From Microbacterium sp. PM5 (GTDB taxonomy: Bacteria; Actinomycetota; Actinomycetes; Actinomycetales; Microbacteriaceae), in assembly GCF_003293595.1 (NCBI RefSeq), contig NZ_CP022162.1, positions 1,085,737 through 1,149,736 of the forward strand: a stretch of DNA of 64,000 bases, in the 5' to 3' direction. Made by a program: the position numbers and the translations under genes. The notes below the pieces were generated by a model. That model did not search any database, was not told where the DNA came from, and saw only the letters and a list, made by a program, of their open reading frames with translations. Positions 1-7,262 of the stretch are shown in pieces; the stretch's first letter is position 1; each line of letters starts with the position of its first letter.

Positions 1-163
1 CATCCGGACGGACGTCTCCCGCGAAGGCGATCGCCTCCGGGGCGAGGCTCGTCGGGGCGGCGATCTCGCGCACGGAGAAGTCGGACCGGAAGGTCAGGGA
101 CCGCAGCTGTTCTGCGGCGCGCGCGAAGGCCGGTGTCTCAGCGGCGGGACGGGTGTCATCCAC
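1..163 (-). CDS. DUF3000-like protein, 5' part only
   Basis: The first 54 codons of a minus-strand gene whose 3' end lies outside the window. The likely start is the GTG at 163. The translation contains FARAAEQLRSLTF and then REIAAPTSLAPEAIAFAG, which resembles the N-terminus of the actinobacterial DUF3000 family (Rv2680 type), a family of unknown function. The assignment rests on about 50 residues and on recall of the family. The gene is divergent from the hydrolase at 189 and only 25 bp separate the two starts, so promoters must overlap. Confidence 0.5.
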   Translation of the reverse strand, partial: MDDTRPAAETPAFARAAEQLRSLTFRSDFSVREIAAPTSLAPEAIAFAGDVRPD

Positions 164-173
164 GGTCACAGAC

Positions 174-179
174 TAGGAT
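174..179 (+). promoter_or_regulatory. Candidate -10 box TAGGAT for the hydrolase gene
   Basis: TAGGAT lies 9 nt before the ATG at 189, so the predicted transcript would start within 2-3 nt of the start codon. It sits in the short gap between divergent genes. No clear -35 box is visible. Confidence 0.4.
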
Positions 180-188
180 GGGCCCACG

Positions 189-1430
189 ATGAAGGCACCC
201 AGGCGCGCCGCCCTCGGCGCCTCACGAATCGGCGCTCCGGCCACCCTGCGGATGCTTGCCCTCTCCCTTGCGGCGGCGTTGTTGGCAACGGCCGCGATGG
301 CATTCGCCGTCGCCCTTCGCATGGCCCGACGCGTGGTCACGCCGTCACGGCGCGTGCCCGACACGCGCATCGTCGACATCGACGTGCCCGCCCAGACCAT
401 CACGCTGGCGCGCACGCCCGACACGGTACTGCCGGGGCGCTACGGCCTGTTCACGACCGGCTCGGCCGACTATCTCAAAGTGGGCTCTGTGCTGGCCAGC
501 GACGGCGAGACCGTCAAGCGGAAGCTCCTCACGCAGGTCGGCGGCGAATCGAGCCTCGCCGCCGATGCGGCGTTCAGCGGCTGGTATTACGAGCGGCCGG
601 AAGAGCTCCATCTGCCTTTCACGCACGAGCACGTGCCTGCCGCGATCGGCGCCTGTCCGGCCTGGCTGTTCCCGGCCGAGCCGCGGAGCGACGCGGACCA
701 CGAGACCTGGGTCATCCAGATTCACGGTCGTGGCACGACGCGAGCCGAATGCCTGCGCGCAGTGCCGGTGTTCCACGCCCTGGGCATCACGTCGCTCGTC
801 GTGTCGTACCGCAACGACGGTGAGGCTCCGCGCAGCCGTGCCGGAGCCTACGCGCTCGGCGCCACCGAGTGGCGCGACGTCGATGCCGCCGTCAGCTGGG
901 CCCTGCGCCATGGTGCCCGCCGCATCGTGCTGATGGGCTGGTCGATGGGGGGTGCGATCGCCCTGCAGACGTCGCTCGGCTCCGCGCATCGCGAGCAGAT
1001 CGAAGGGGTCATCCTCGATTCACCCGTCGTCGACTGGCGCACCGTCCTCACCTACCAGGCCCGGGCGCTGCACGTGCCCACGCCGGTGACCGATCTGGCG
1101 ATGGGGGCCCTCCGCACCGGATGGGCGGCTCCCGCCATCGGCGCCGACGGACCCATTCCGCTCGACCGGCTCGACATCGTGGCGCGCGCCGCCGAACTGC
1201 GCCATCCCGTCCTGATCCTGCACAGCGACGATGACGGATTCGTTCCGTCGAGCGCATCGCATCGTCTGGCCGATGCGCGACCCGATCTCGTCGAGTTGCA
1301 GGTGTTCCGCACCGCCAGACACACCAAGCTCTGGAACTACGACCAGCAGCGCTGGACCGACGCGATCGGCGATTGGCTGCGCGCACACGACCTGGTGAGC
1401 GCACCGGCGGTCGATGAGGGAGAACGATGA
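189..1430 (+). CDS. Membrane-anchored alpha/beta hydrolase
   Basis: A 413-residue protein with one hydrophobic segment near residues 19-43 that could act as a signal anchor, placing the catalytic part outside the membrane. The nucleophile elbow is GWSMGG with Ser near residue 252. Candidate acid and histidine are in LILHSDDDGF (about 345) and TARHTKLW (about 378), giving a complete triad of the serine aminopeptidase/S33 type. The N-terminal 120 residues before the fold are not recognised. The substrate cannot be inferred. The stop overlaps the start of the ZapE gene (ATGA), so the two are probably co-transcribed. Confidence 0.8.
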   Translation: MKAPRRAALGASRIGAPATLRMLALSLAAALLATAAMAFAVALRMARRVVTPSRRVPDTRIVDIDVPAQTITLARTPDTVLPGRYGLFTTGSADYLKVGSVLASDGETVKRKLLTQVGGESSLAADAAFSGWYYERPEELHLPFTHEHVPAAIGACPAWLFPAEPRSDADHETWVIQIHGRGTTRAECLRAVPVFHALGITSLVVSYRNDGEAPRSRAGAYALGATEWRDVDAAVSWALRHGARRIVLMGWSMGGAIALQTSLGSAHREQIEGVILDSPVVDWRTVLTYQARALHVPTPVTDLAMGALRTGWAAPAIGADGPIPLDRLDIVARAAELRHPVLILHSDDDGFVPSSASHRLADARPDLVELQVFRTARHTKLWNYDQQRWTDAIGDWLRAHDLVSAPAVDEGER

Positions 1431-2455
1431 CATCCACCGACTCCGGCACGATTCGCCTCGTCGATCGTCAGCCGGCGGTGTCCGGCGCAGAGATGGTCGC
1501 CGCACTCGTGCCGCCGCCGCAGTTCGACGGTGCGACCTTCGACACGTATCGCGCCGATCCGTCTTTTCCTTCGCAGCAGGAGGCCAAGGAACGGCTCATC
1601 GCGTTCAGCCTCGGCGGGGGCCCGGCTGAGCGCGGCGGACTGTTCCGCCGCGCGAAGAAGGTGCCGGAGATGAAGCCGGGAGTGTATCTCGACGGCGGGT
1701 TCGGCGTCGGCAAGACCCATCTGCTCGCGGCCATCTATCACGCGATGCCGGCGCGACGGAAGTACTTCGGATCGTTCATCGAGTACACCGCGTTGGTCGG
1801 AGCACTCGGGTATCAGAAGACGGTCGAGCTCTTCCGCGGAGCGGACCTGCTGTGCATCGACGAGTTCGAGCTCGACGACCCGGGTGACACCATGGTGATG
1901 ACCCGGCTGCTGGGGGAGCTGGTCCCCACCGGCACGCGGCTGGCGGCGACATCGAACACCCCGCCCAATGCGCTCGGCGAAGGGCGATTCGCCGCGCAGG
2001 ACTTCCTCCGCGAGATCCACGCCATGGCATCGAGCTTCGAGACCATTCGCATCGACGGCACCGACTACCGTCAGCGCGCCCTCGATGGGCACGCCGAGGT
2101 GTGCGACGACGACGCCTACCGCGCGGCGATCGATGGCGCCGCGGCATCCGGTGTCGTCTCGGACGACGCGTTCGCCGAACTGATCCGCCATCTCGCGACC
2201 GTGCACCCTTCGCGCTACGTGCGCCTGATCGAGAACCTGTCGATGATCGGCCTGCGTGACGTGATCACTCTTCAGGACCAGTCCGCCGCGCTGCGCTTCG
2301 TCGCCTTCGTGGACCGGGCATACGACGCGCAGATCCCGGTGCGCGCGACCGGTCGCCCCCTCGACGAGGTCTTCGGCGAAGAGATGCTCGCGGGCGGCTA
2401 TCGCAAGAAATACCTGCGCGCGATCTCGCGCCTCAACGCGCTCACGCATTCCTGA
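1427..2455 (+). CDS. zapE: ZapE/AFG1-type cell division ATPase
   Basis: A 342-residue P-loop ATPase of the AFG1/ZapE family. Walker A is GGFGVGKTH (about residues 90-98) and Walker B is LLCIDEFELDD (about 141-151). RLIENLSMIGLRDV in the C-terminal half is also typical of the family. In E. coli ZapE acts at the Z-ring late in constriction, and mitochondrial AFG1 works in protein quality control; which role applies here is not known. The start overlaps the upstream hydrolase by 4 bp. Family assignment is firm, the cell-division role is inferred. Confidence 0.85.
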   Translation: MTSTDSGTIRLVDRQPAVSGAEMVAALVPPPQFDGATFDTYRADPSFPSQQEAKERLIAFSLGGGPAERGGLFRRAKKVPEMKPGVYLDGGFGVGKTHLLAAIYHAMPARRKYFGSFIEYTALVGALGYQKTVELFRGADLLCIDEFELDDPGDTMVMTRLLGELVPTGTRLAATSNTPPNALGEGRFAAQDFLREIHAMASSFETIRIDGTDYRQRALDGHAEVCDDDAYRAAIDGAAASGVVSDDAFAELIRHLATVHPSRYVRLIENLSMIGLRDVITLQDQSAALRFVAFVDRAYDAQIPVRATGRPLDEVFGEEMLAGGYRKKYLRAISRLNALTHS

Positions 2456-2515
2456 TCGTCCTCAGCGGCGATGCCCGCCACCCCGAAACGTGATGTTTAC
2501 CTGGACGCGGCGCGC

Positions 2516-2531
2516 GTAACCAACGCGAAAC
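2516..2531 (+). promoter_or_regulatory. Candidate GlnR binding site upstream of amt
   Basis: GTAAC at 2516-2520, six bases, then GAAAC at 2527-2531, which fits the actinobacterial GlnR pattern gTnAc-n6-GaAAc and the simpler AC-n9-AC form. It lies about 115 bp before the amt start. A second, poorer pair (GTAAC 2550-2554, GCAAC 2563-2567) follows with 8-base spacing. The location before an ammonium transporter supports it; binding is inferred. Confidence 0.45.
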
Positions 2532-2646
2532 ACGACGCGGATACCGGCGGTAACCGCGTACCGCAACACTGAGTGCGCTGGGACGTCCCGACCCCGAAAC
2601 CGCGGCGACCCGGTCCGAGTTACACAACACATCAGTGAGGACCTTC

Positions 2647-3918
2647 ATGGACAGCGGAAATCTCGCTTGGTATATCGCCGCTACGGCTCTCGTGCTCTTT
2701 ATGACGCCGGGCGTGGCTTTCTTTTACGGCGGCCTCGTCAAGGCGAAGAGCGTCATCAGCATGATGATGATGAGCTTCGGCGCGATGGGTCTCGTCGCGG
2801 TGCTCTGGATCCTCTACGGATACAACATGCAGACCGCCGACTGGTGGGGCGGCATCCTGGGCAACCCCTTCTCCGACTTCGGCCTCGGCGCGATGGCGAC
2901 CGGTGAGAACGCGACCGTGAACCTCACGGCCGTCGCCTACGGCGCCACCTTCGCGATCATCACCGTGGCCCTCATCTCCGGCGCCATCGCCGACCGCGCC
3001 CGCTTCGGCTCGTGGATGATCTTCGCGTTCTTCTTCGCGACGATCGACTACTTCGCCGTCGCCGGCTGGGTGTGGAACACCAACGGCTGGATCTTCAACC
3101 TCGGAACCACTCTGGGCTTCTCGACCGAGGTGATCGACTACGCCGGTGGAACCGCTGTCCACATCAACGCCGGTGCAGCCGCGCTCGCTCTCGCCCTGGT
3201 GCTCGGCAAGCGCGTCGGCTTCCAGAAGGGCATCCACAAGCCGCACAACGTGCCGCTGGTGATGCTGGGAGCAGCGATCCTGTGGTTCGGCTGGTTCGGC
3301 TTCAACGCCGGCGCCGCGGCCTTCTACGCCGCCCCCGAGGGCACGAGCGGTGACATCCTCTCCGGCATCGCCGGCGTCGGCTCGCCCGCCGGCCTCATCG
3401 TGCTGAACACGCTGGGCGCCACCGCGGCGGCCATCCTCGGTTGGGCGATCGTCGAGAAGCTCAAGGACGGCAAGCCGACCGCCGTCGGCGCCGCCTCGGG
3501 GGCCGTCGCCGGCCTCGTCGCCATCACGCCCTCCTGCGCCAACCTGGCGCCGGGCTGGTCGCTGCTGCTCGGCATCATCGCCGGTGCGGTCTGCGCCCTC
3601 GCGGTCGAGCTCAAGTGGCGTCTCGGCTTCGACGACTCGCTCGACGTCGTGGGTGTCCACCTCGTCGGTGGTCTGATCGGAACGCTCTACCTCGGCTTCT
3701 TCGCCACGGGCACGGGCCTGTTCCTCGGCGGCAACGCCGAGCAGCTGATCCTCCAGGCGATCGCCGCGGTCACCGTGCTGGTCTTCTCGTTCGTCGTCGC
3801 CTACGTGCTCGGTTTCATCATCGAGAAGACGATCGGCTTCCGCGTCAAAAACGAGGACGAGATCGCCGGTATCGACACCGTTGTGCACGGCGAAGAGGGC
3901 TACGCGCTCGTCGACTGA
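2647..3918 (+). CDS. amt: Ammonium transporter, Amt family
   Basis: A 423-residue polytopic protein of normal Amt length (eleven membrane helices expected). The N-terminal FMTPGVAFFYGGLV, the central DYAGGTAVHINAGAAALAL and VVGVHLVGGLIGTLYLG are hallmark Amt segments. It conducts ammonium/ammonia across the membrane. I chose ATG at 2647 over the in-frame GTG at 2635 because the GTG overlaps the ribosome-binding stretch GTGAGG. No glnK or glnD follows, so it is a stand-alone amt rather than an amt-glnK operon. A GlnR-like site upstream suggests nitrogen control. Confidence 0.95.
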   Translation: MDSGNLAWYIAATALVLFMTPGVAFFYGGLVKAKSVISMMMMSFGAMGLVAVLWILYGYNMQTADWWGGILGNPFSDFGLGAMATGENATVNLTAVAYGATFAIITVALISGAIADRARFGSWMIFAFFFATIDYFAVAGWVWNTNGWIFNLGTTLGFSTEVIDYAGGTAVHINAGAAALALALVLGKRVGFQKGIHKPHNVPLVMLGAAILWFGWFGFNAGAAAFYAAPEGTSGDILSGIAGVGSPAGLIVLNTLGATAAAILGWAIVEKLKDGKPTAVGAASGAVAGLVAITPSCANLAPGWSLLLGIIAGAVCALAVELKWRLGFDDSLDVVGVHLVGGLIGTLYLGFFATGTGLFLGGNAEQLILQAIAAVTVLVFSFVVAYVLGFIIEKTIGFRVKNEDEIAGIDTVVHGEEGYALVD

Positions 3919-3930
3919 CTCGCATCCATC

Positions 3931-3966
3931 GAAGGGGCGTCGGATCTCACGGTCCGGCGCCCCTTC
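3931..3966 (+). terminator. Hairpin after amt
   Basis: GAAGGGGCG (3931-3939) pairs with CGCCCCTTC (3958-3966), and inner CGGA/TCCG pairing extends the stem. It lies 12 bp after the amt stop. There is no T-run, as is common for terminators in high-GC actinobacteria. Confidence 0.6.
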
Positions 3967-3995
3967 GCCGTGCGAAGACGTGCGACAGCGGTTGG

Positions 3996-4001
3996 TAGCG
4001 T
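3996..4001 (+). promoter_or_regulatory. -10 box TAGCGT placing transcription start at the ATG
   Basis: TAGCGT is followed by exactly six bases and then the ATG at 4008, so the transcript of the PemK-like gene is probably leaderless. No Shine-Dalgarno sequence is visible. Confidence 0.5.
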
Positions 4002-4007
4002 GAAGCC

Positions 4008-4571
4008 ATGGCATCTCGCGACGGCCGCGGCCCCCTGACGTCCCTCGTTCGGGGGATCCTCGGCCTCCTCGGTGGCCGCTCACGCCCCTCGGCGCCGGCG
4101 AAGAATCCCCGGTCGCGCCCCACCAACACACCCGCGCTCAGTCCCGGTCAGGGCGGGCAGACGGCGACCCGCGAGGTCCCCCCACCGGCGCGGGGCAGGC
4201 TGACGATCACATACGCCCCGCAGCGCGACGGCGCTCCCGATGCCGGTGAGATCGTGTGGACCTGGGTGCCATACGAGGAGAACGACGGGCGCGGCAAGGA
4301 CCGCCCCGTACTGGTGATCGGCCACGACGGCGCCGACCGTGTGTTCGCGGTGCGTTTGACCAGCAAGGCGCACGACGGCGACCGCGACTACCTCTCCATC
4401 GGCACCGGGCCGTGGGACTCGCAGGGCCGCCCCTCGTGGGTCGACATCGAGCAGCTCTACAGCGTGCACGTGCGAGGGATGCGGCGCGAGGCCGCAGCAC
4501 TGGATCGCCGACGGTTCGGCGCCGTCGCCGCGGCTCTGCAAGGGCGCTACGGCTGGCTGAACGAGGTCTGA
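4008..4571 (+). CDS. PemK/MazF-fold protein without a visible antitoxin partner
   Basis: 187 residues. Residues 1-65 are basic, Pro/Ser/Arg-rich and low complexity. From about residue 80 comes a PemK/MazF-like beta-barrel: GEIVWTWVPYEE, then GKDRPVLVIG, LTSKAH and WVDIEQLYSV. These match the conserved toxin-fold segments (the GEIV start, RP-V/I-L strand and the S-K substrate loop). Classical MazF/PemK cuts mRNA, but no small antitoxin gene lies on either side and the next gene is on the other strand. Actinobacteria carry conserved chromosomal homologues of this type whose role is unclear, so I do not call it a toxin. Confidence 0.7.
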   Translation: MASRDGRGPLTSLVRGILGLLGGRSRPSAPAKNPRSRPTNTPALSPGQGGQTATREVPPPARGRLTITYAPQRDGAPDAGEIVWTWVPYEENDGRGKDRPVLVIGHDGADRVFAVRLTSKAHDGDRDYLSIGTGPWDSQGRPSWVDIEQLYSVHVRGMRREAAALDRRRFGAVAAALQGRYGWLNEV

Positions 4572-4591
4572 GGCGGCGGGGGCTTCGGGGG

Positions 4592-4939
4592 CTACTCCGA
4601 AGCGCGCTGGAGCGCAGGGGCGAAGATGATGATCGCGGCGCCGAGCAGGGCCACAGCCGAGCCCACATAGTCCCACAGCGTGGGTTTGAAGCCGTCGATC
4701 ACGATTCCCCATGCGAGCGAACCCGCGACGAAGACACCGCCGTACGCGGCCAGCACACGGCCGAAGTGCGCGTCGGGCTGGAAGGCCGCGACGAACCCGT
4801 AGCCGCCGAGGGCGATCACGCCGAGGACGGCGAAGAGCCAGCCCCGACTCTCGCGCACCGATTGCCAGATGAGCCAGGCGCCGCCGATCTCGGCGATCGC
4901 CGCGAGGACGAACAGAACGATGATCCGGGCGGTGGTCAT
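4592..4939 (-). CDS. YnfA/UPF0060 family membrane protein
   Basis: 115 residues with four predicted membrane helices and the signature EIGGAWLIW near the N-terminus, then [11 protein letters not shown] and [11 protein letters not shown], all typical of the UPF0060 (YnfA) family. Members resemble small multidrug resistance exporters, and some have been linked to efflux, but no substrate is established. It starts 12 bp after the stop of the minus-strand membrane protein gene, so the two form a likely pair. Confidence 0.9.
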   Translation of the reverse strand: MTTARIIVLFVLAAIAEIGGAWLIWQSVRESRGWLFAVLGVIALGGYGFVAAFQPDAHFGRVLAAYGGVFVAGSLAWGIVIDGFKPTLWDYVGSAVALLGAAIIIFAPALQRASE

Positions 4940-4951
4940 CAGGCCAGTGTG

Positions 4952-5419
4952 TCAGGACGGCGTGTCGGTCGTGTTTCCCACTCCCGTGCGCGATCGCCTC
5001 GGCATCCGCGCGAAGAAGGGCTGCGGCCAGGCGCCGAGCGCCAGCACGGCGAGCACCGTCTGCACCAGCCCGGTGAGGAAGTACACGCCGTGCAGCGGCG
5101 ACCAGACCAGCAACAGGGCGATCTCGACGAAGATCCAGATCATCATCACGAGACCGGATGCCGCGTGCAGCCCCCACGCGAGCACGTACCGTCGTCGCTG
5201 CGCGATGAGCGCCACCAGCTGAGTGCCGCCGACGACGACGCCCAGGATGAGTCCCGGCCACGCCCAGGTGGGAAAAGGCGTGCTCGCGAGCCATTCGTTC
5301 GGCATTCCGACACCGTCGCCGCCCGCGACCATGAGGAGCACACAACCGGCGAGAGCCGAGACCAGGTTGAAGAGGGCGACGACCACCAGCGTCACGCGGA
5401 TGCCGGGGGAGACGCTCAT
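4952..5419 (-). CDS. Small four-helix membrane protein, function unknown
   Basis: 155 residues with four hydrophobic segments (about 10-32, 52-72, 83-105 and 110-130) and a basic C-terminal tail. I do not recognise a named family; similar proteins are common in Microbacteriaceae. The ATG at 5419 lies seven bases after a TAGCGT box (minus strand), suggesting a leaderless transcript that continues into the YnfA gene. Confidence 0.65.
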   Translation of the reverse strand: MSVSPGIRVTLVVVALFNLVSALAGCVLLMVAGGDGVGMPNEWLASTPFPTWAWPGLILGVVVGGTQLVALIAQRRRYVLAWGLHAASGLVMMIWIFVEIALLLVWSPLHGVYFLTGLVQTVLAVLALGAWPQPFFARMPRRSRTGVGNTTDTPS

Positions 5420-5426
5420 GACCGCG

Positions 5427-5432
5427 ACGCTA
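5427..5432 (-). promoter_or_regulatory. -10 box TAGCGT for the membrane-protein pair
   Basis: Read on the minus strand, TAGCGT is followed by seven bases and then the ATG at 5419, placing the transcription start at or next to the start codon. Confidence 0.45.
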
Positions 5433-5477
5433 CGCGGCGTACGGTGCCGGGCGTCCGGCGGTACGCCGTGAATAGAA

Positions 5478-5500
5478 AACCCCCGGCTGAGCCGGGGGTT
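5478..5500 (-). terminator. Rho-independent terminator of tRNA-Val(CAC)
   Basis: A stem with arms AACCCCCGGC and GCCGGGGGTT and a short loop, followed on the minus strand by TTTTCTATT. It lies 6 bp past the tRNA 3' end. Confidence 0.85.
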
Positions 5501-5506
5501 CGATGG

Positions 5507-5579
5507 TGGGCGATACCAGACTCGAACTGATGACCTCTTCCGTGTGAAGGAAGCGCGCTACCAACTGCGCCAATCGCCC
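5507..5579 (-). tRNA. tRNA-Val (anticodon CAC)
   Basis: Read on the minus strand, the acceptor arms GGGCGAT and ATCGCCC pair, the anticodon stem is CTTCC/GGAAG, and the loop TTCACAC gives anticodon CAC (codon GTG). The T-loop is TTCGAGT. CCA is not encoded. It decodes the codon not served by the GAC isoacceptor at 5979 and is transcribed away from it. Confidence 0.95.
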
Positions 5580-5603
5580 AAGACCCGTGCGGGCCGAGAC
5601 TCG

Positions 5604-5609
5604 ATGTTA
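5604..5609 (-). promoter_or_regulatory. -10 box TAACAT for tRNA-Val(CAC)
   Basis: On the minus strand TAACAT lies 25 bases before the mature tRNA 5' end, leaving room for a short 5' leader removed by RNase P. Confidence 0.4.
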
Positions 5610-5680
5610 CCGGATGCCGGGCTCCGGCACGAATCGTCCGGCATCCGACACACCGGGACACGCGCGGGGCGCGCTCAGTT

Positions 5681-5708
5681 TTGCGATGGCGAAATAGTCG
5701 GCTAAAGT
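5681..5708 (+). promoter_or_regulatory. Promoter of the plus-strand tRNA group
   Basis: TTGCGA (5681-5686), 16 bases, then TAAAGT (5703-5708). This is a good housekeeping-type promoter about 30 bases before tRNA-Gly. Confidence 0.6.
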
Positions 5709-5739
5709 CGATCAAGTTCCCGGGGCAACCAGGGAGCAC

Positions 5740-5812
5740 GCGGATGTAGCGCAGTTGGTAGCGCATCACCTTGCCAAGGTGAGGGTCGCGAGTTCGAGTC
5801 TCGTCATCCGCT
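5740..5812 (+). tRNA. tRNA-Gly (anticodon GCC)
   Basis: Acceptor arms GCGGATG and CATCCGC pair; anticodon stem CACC/GGTG; loop TTGCCAA gives anticodon GCC (codons GGC/GGT). T-loop TTCGAGT. CCA is not encoded. First of three plus-strand tRNAs likely processed from one transcript. Confidence 0.95.
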
Positions 5813-5879
5813 CAAGTGCAGGGATCGTTTTTCGAAGCGATCACGGCACGTGGGGTCAAACCACACGGTTAATCCACAC

Positions 5880-5950
5880 GGTGGCGTGGCCGAGCGGCTA
5901 GGCACCGGCCTGCAAAGCCGTTTACACGGGTTCGAATCCCGTCGCCACCT
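5880..5950 (+). tRNA. tRNA-Cys (anticodon GCA)
   Basis: Acceptor arms GGTGGCG and CGCCACC pair; anticodon stem CGGC/GCCG; loop CTGCAAA gives anticodon GCA. T-loop TTCGAAT. 71 bases. The middle member of the plus-strand group. Confidence 0.95.
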
Positions 5951-5978
5951 CGCCTGATAACTGAATAAGCCTGTATAG

Positions 5979-6050
5979 GCGCGATTGGCGCAGCGGTAGC
6001 GCGCTTCCCTGACACGGAAGAGGTCACTGGTTCGATCCCAGTATCGCGCA
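5979..6050 (+). tRNA. tRNA-Val (anticodon GAC)
   Basis: Acceptor arms GCGCGAT and ATCGCGC pair; anticodon stem CTTCC/GGAAG; loop CTGACAC gives anticodon GAC (codons GTC/GTT). Much of its body is shared with the CAC isoacceptor at 5507, suggesting duplication within the locus. Confidence 0.95.
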
Positions 6051-6057
6051 CAAGAAC

Positions 6058-6082
6058 AACCCCGGTCAGCCGGGGTTTTTTT
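6058..6082 (+). terminator. Rho-independent terminator of the tRNA group
   Basis: ACCCCGG, a short loop, CCGGGGT and then seven T residues. It lies 8 bases after tRNA-Val(GAC). Confidence 0.9.
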
Positions 6083-6460
6083 GTGCCCGAATGCGGGCCG
6101 TGCAACATGCGGGTTCGACGCTGGAAACGCAGAGAGGCGGGACGCGGCACTGCGACCCGCCTCTCCATAGCTCGCATCAGCTATCGAAAGTGGAACTCGA
6201 TGACCCCCAGGCCATCACGATCACCATAGAGCGTGCCGAGGCCGGGAGGCAACGAAAAAGGCGGGACGTTTGCATCTGACGTCCCGCCTTGCGCAGGTCG
6301 TCTCGGGAGACGGCTCTGCGATGTGATGGTCCCCAGACCGTTCACCCTCTCACCGTAGCCACCTGCCATCGCCCAGCGACGCAGGTCGCTCGGCGTGCCG
6401 TGCCCCTTCTCGGCGCGCTTTCTTGGCGCCGTCTTGGAGCGATGCCGACATCATCGGAGA
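6083..6460. other. Gene-free stretch with two strong hairpins
   Basis: No convincing coding sequence on either strand; possible short frames run through hairpins. It contains an inverted repeat at 6131-6166 (arms AGAGGCGGG / CCCGCCTCT) and a terminator-like hairpin at 6255-6290 facing minus. Both hairpins share a GGCGGGAC core. There is no duplicated tRNA 3' end, integrase or other mark of an inserted element. Confidence 0.6.
6255..6290 (-). terminator. Minus-strand terminator with no coding gene upstream
   Basis: AAGGCGGGACG and CGTCCCGCCTT form an 11-bp perfect stem; on the minus strand it is followed by TTTTTCG. No minus-strand gene precedes it before the plus-strand gene at 6461, so it may end a short non-coding RNA. 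Confidence 0.6.
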
Positions 6461-7246
6461 GTGCCTGACCTGCGCGACCTGCCCGATCAGCTTCCCCCGC
6501 CGGCTGCACAGTCGCGCGTACCCGAGCCGACCCTGATCTTCTGGGTCACGAAGGCCACGTCGACCGCTCTGGGTGAAGCCGTCTCCGACTACTCCATTCG
6601 CATCATGGCTCCCGAGCTCGCGGTTCTTCTCGGCTTCGCCTTCTTCGTCGGCACCGTGGGCTTCCAGCTCACGCGCCGTCGATACGGCCCAACCGCGTAC
6701 TGGATGGCCGTCGCCGCCGTCGGTGTGTTCGGCACGATGGCCGCGGATGTGATGCATGTCGCCCTGGGCGTGCCGTACACCCTCACCGCGGCGATCGGCG
6801 CGGCCGGCCTGGCGGTCGTCTTCGCCGCGTGGCGCCGCACGGAGGGGACCGTGTCCGTGCACGCGATCACAACGACACGCCGTGAGTTCTTCTACTGGGC
6901 CGCCGTCGTCGGAACCTTTGCGCTCGGCACCGCCGTCGGAGACCTGACGGCGGTGGGCCTCGGCATCGGGTACGTCGGCTCCATCGCCCTGTTCACGCTG
7001 GCGATCGCAGCGATCGCCGCGGGTTTCCGGTGGGCCCGCTGGCCCGCGGTGCCGGCGTTCTGGGCCGCGTACGTCCTCACACGACCGTGGGGCGCCTCCG
7101 TCGCCGATGCCCTCGCGAAGCCGGCCGCCGACGGCGGCGCGGGCATCGGATCCGGCTGGGTGGCGCTTGCTCTGGCCCTTCTGATGGTCGTTCTCGTGGC
7201 GATGATGGGGCGGCGTGCGGCGAGCCTCGCACCCGCCGCAGCCTGA
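6461..7246 (+). CDS. COG4705-type membrane protein
   Basis: About 261 residues with seven or more hydrophobic helices. It carries the repeated family signature twice: FWVTKATSTALGEAVSDY near the start and FYWAAVVGTFALGTAVGDLTA near the middle, ending with AYVLTRPWGASVADAL. These match the COG4705/DUF347 repeat family of unknown function. The start is uncertain: GTG at 6461 gives the family-like N-terminus, but its purine stretch GGAGA touches the start codon; an in-frame GTG at 6395 would add 22 unconserved-looking residues. Confidence 0.75.
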   Translation: MPDLRDLPDQLPPPAAQSRVPEPTLIFWVTKATSTALGEAVSDYSIRIMAPELAVLLGFAFFVGTVGFQLTRRRYGPTAYWMAVAAVGVFGTMAADVMHVALGVPYTLTAAIGAAGLAVVFAAWRRTEGTVSVHAITTTRREFFYWAAVVGTFALGTAVGDLTAVGLGIGYVGSIALFTLAIAAIAAGFRWARWPAVPAFWAAYVLTRPWGASVADALAKPAADGGAGIGSGWVALALALLMVVLVAMMGRRAASLAPAAA

Positions 7247-7250
7247 GCGT

Positions 7251-7256
7251 TAGGCT
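7251..7256 (+). promoter_or_regulatory. -10 box TAGGCT before the ACT-domain gene
   Basis: TAGGCT, six bases, then ATG at 7263: predicted leaderless transcript. Confidence 0.5.
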
Positions 7257-7262
7257 CGCCGC

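Noticed and set aside
4008..4571. Complete toxin-antitoxin module
   Set aside because: No antitoxin reading frame on either side; the preceding gene is amt and the next is on the other strand.
6181..6369. Small minus-strand protein of 62 residues
   Set aside because: The frame reads through the terminator-type hairpin at 6255-6290 and resembles no protein; more likely non-coding.
5507..6460. Integration site at the tRNA genes
   Set aside because: No duplicated tRNA 3' end, integrase or foreign-looking genes nearby; the neighbouring genes are ordinary.
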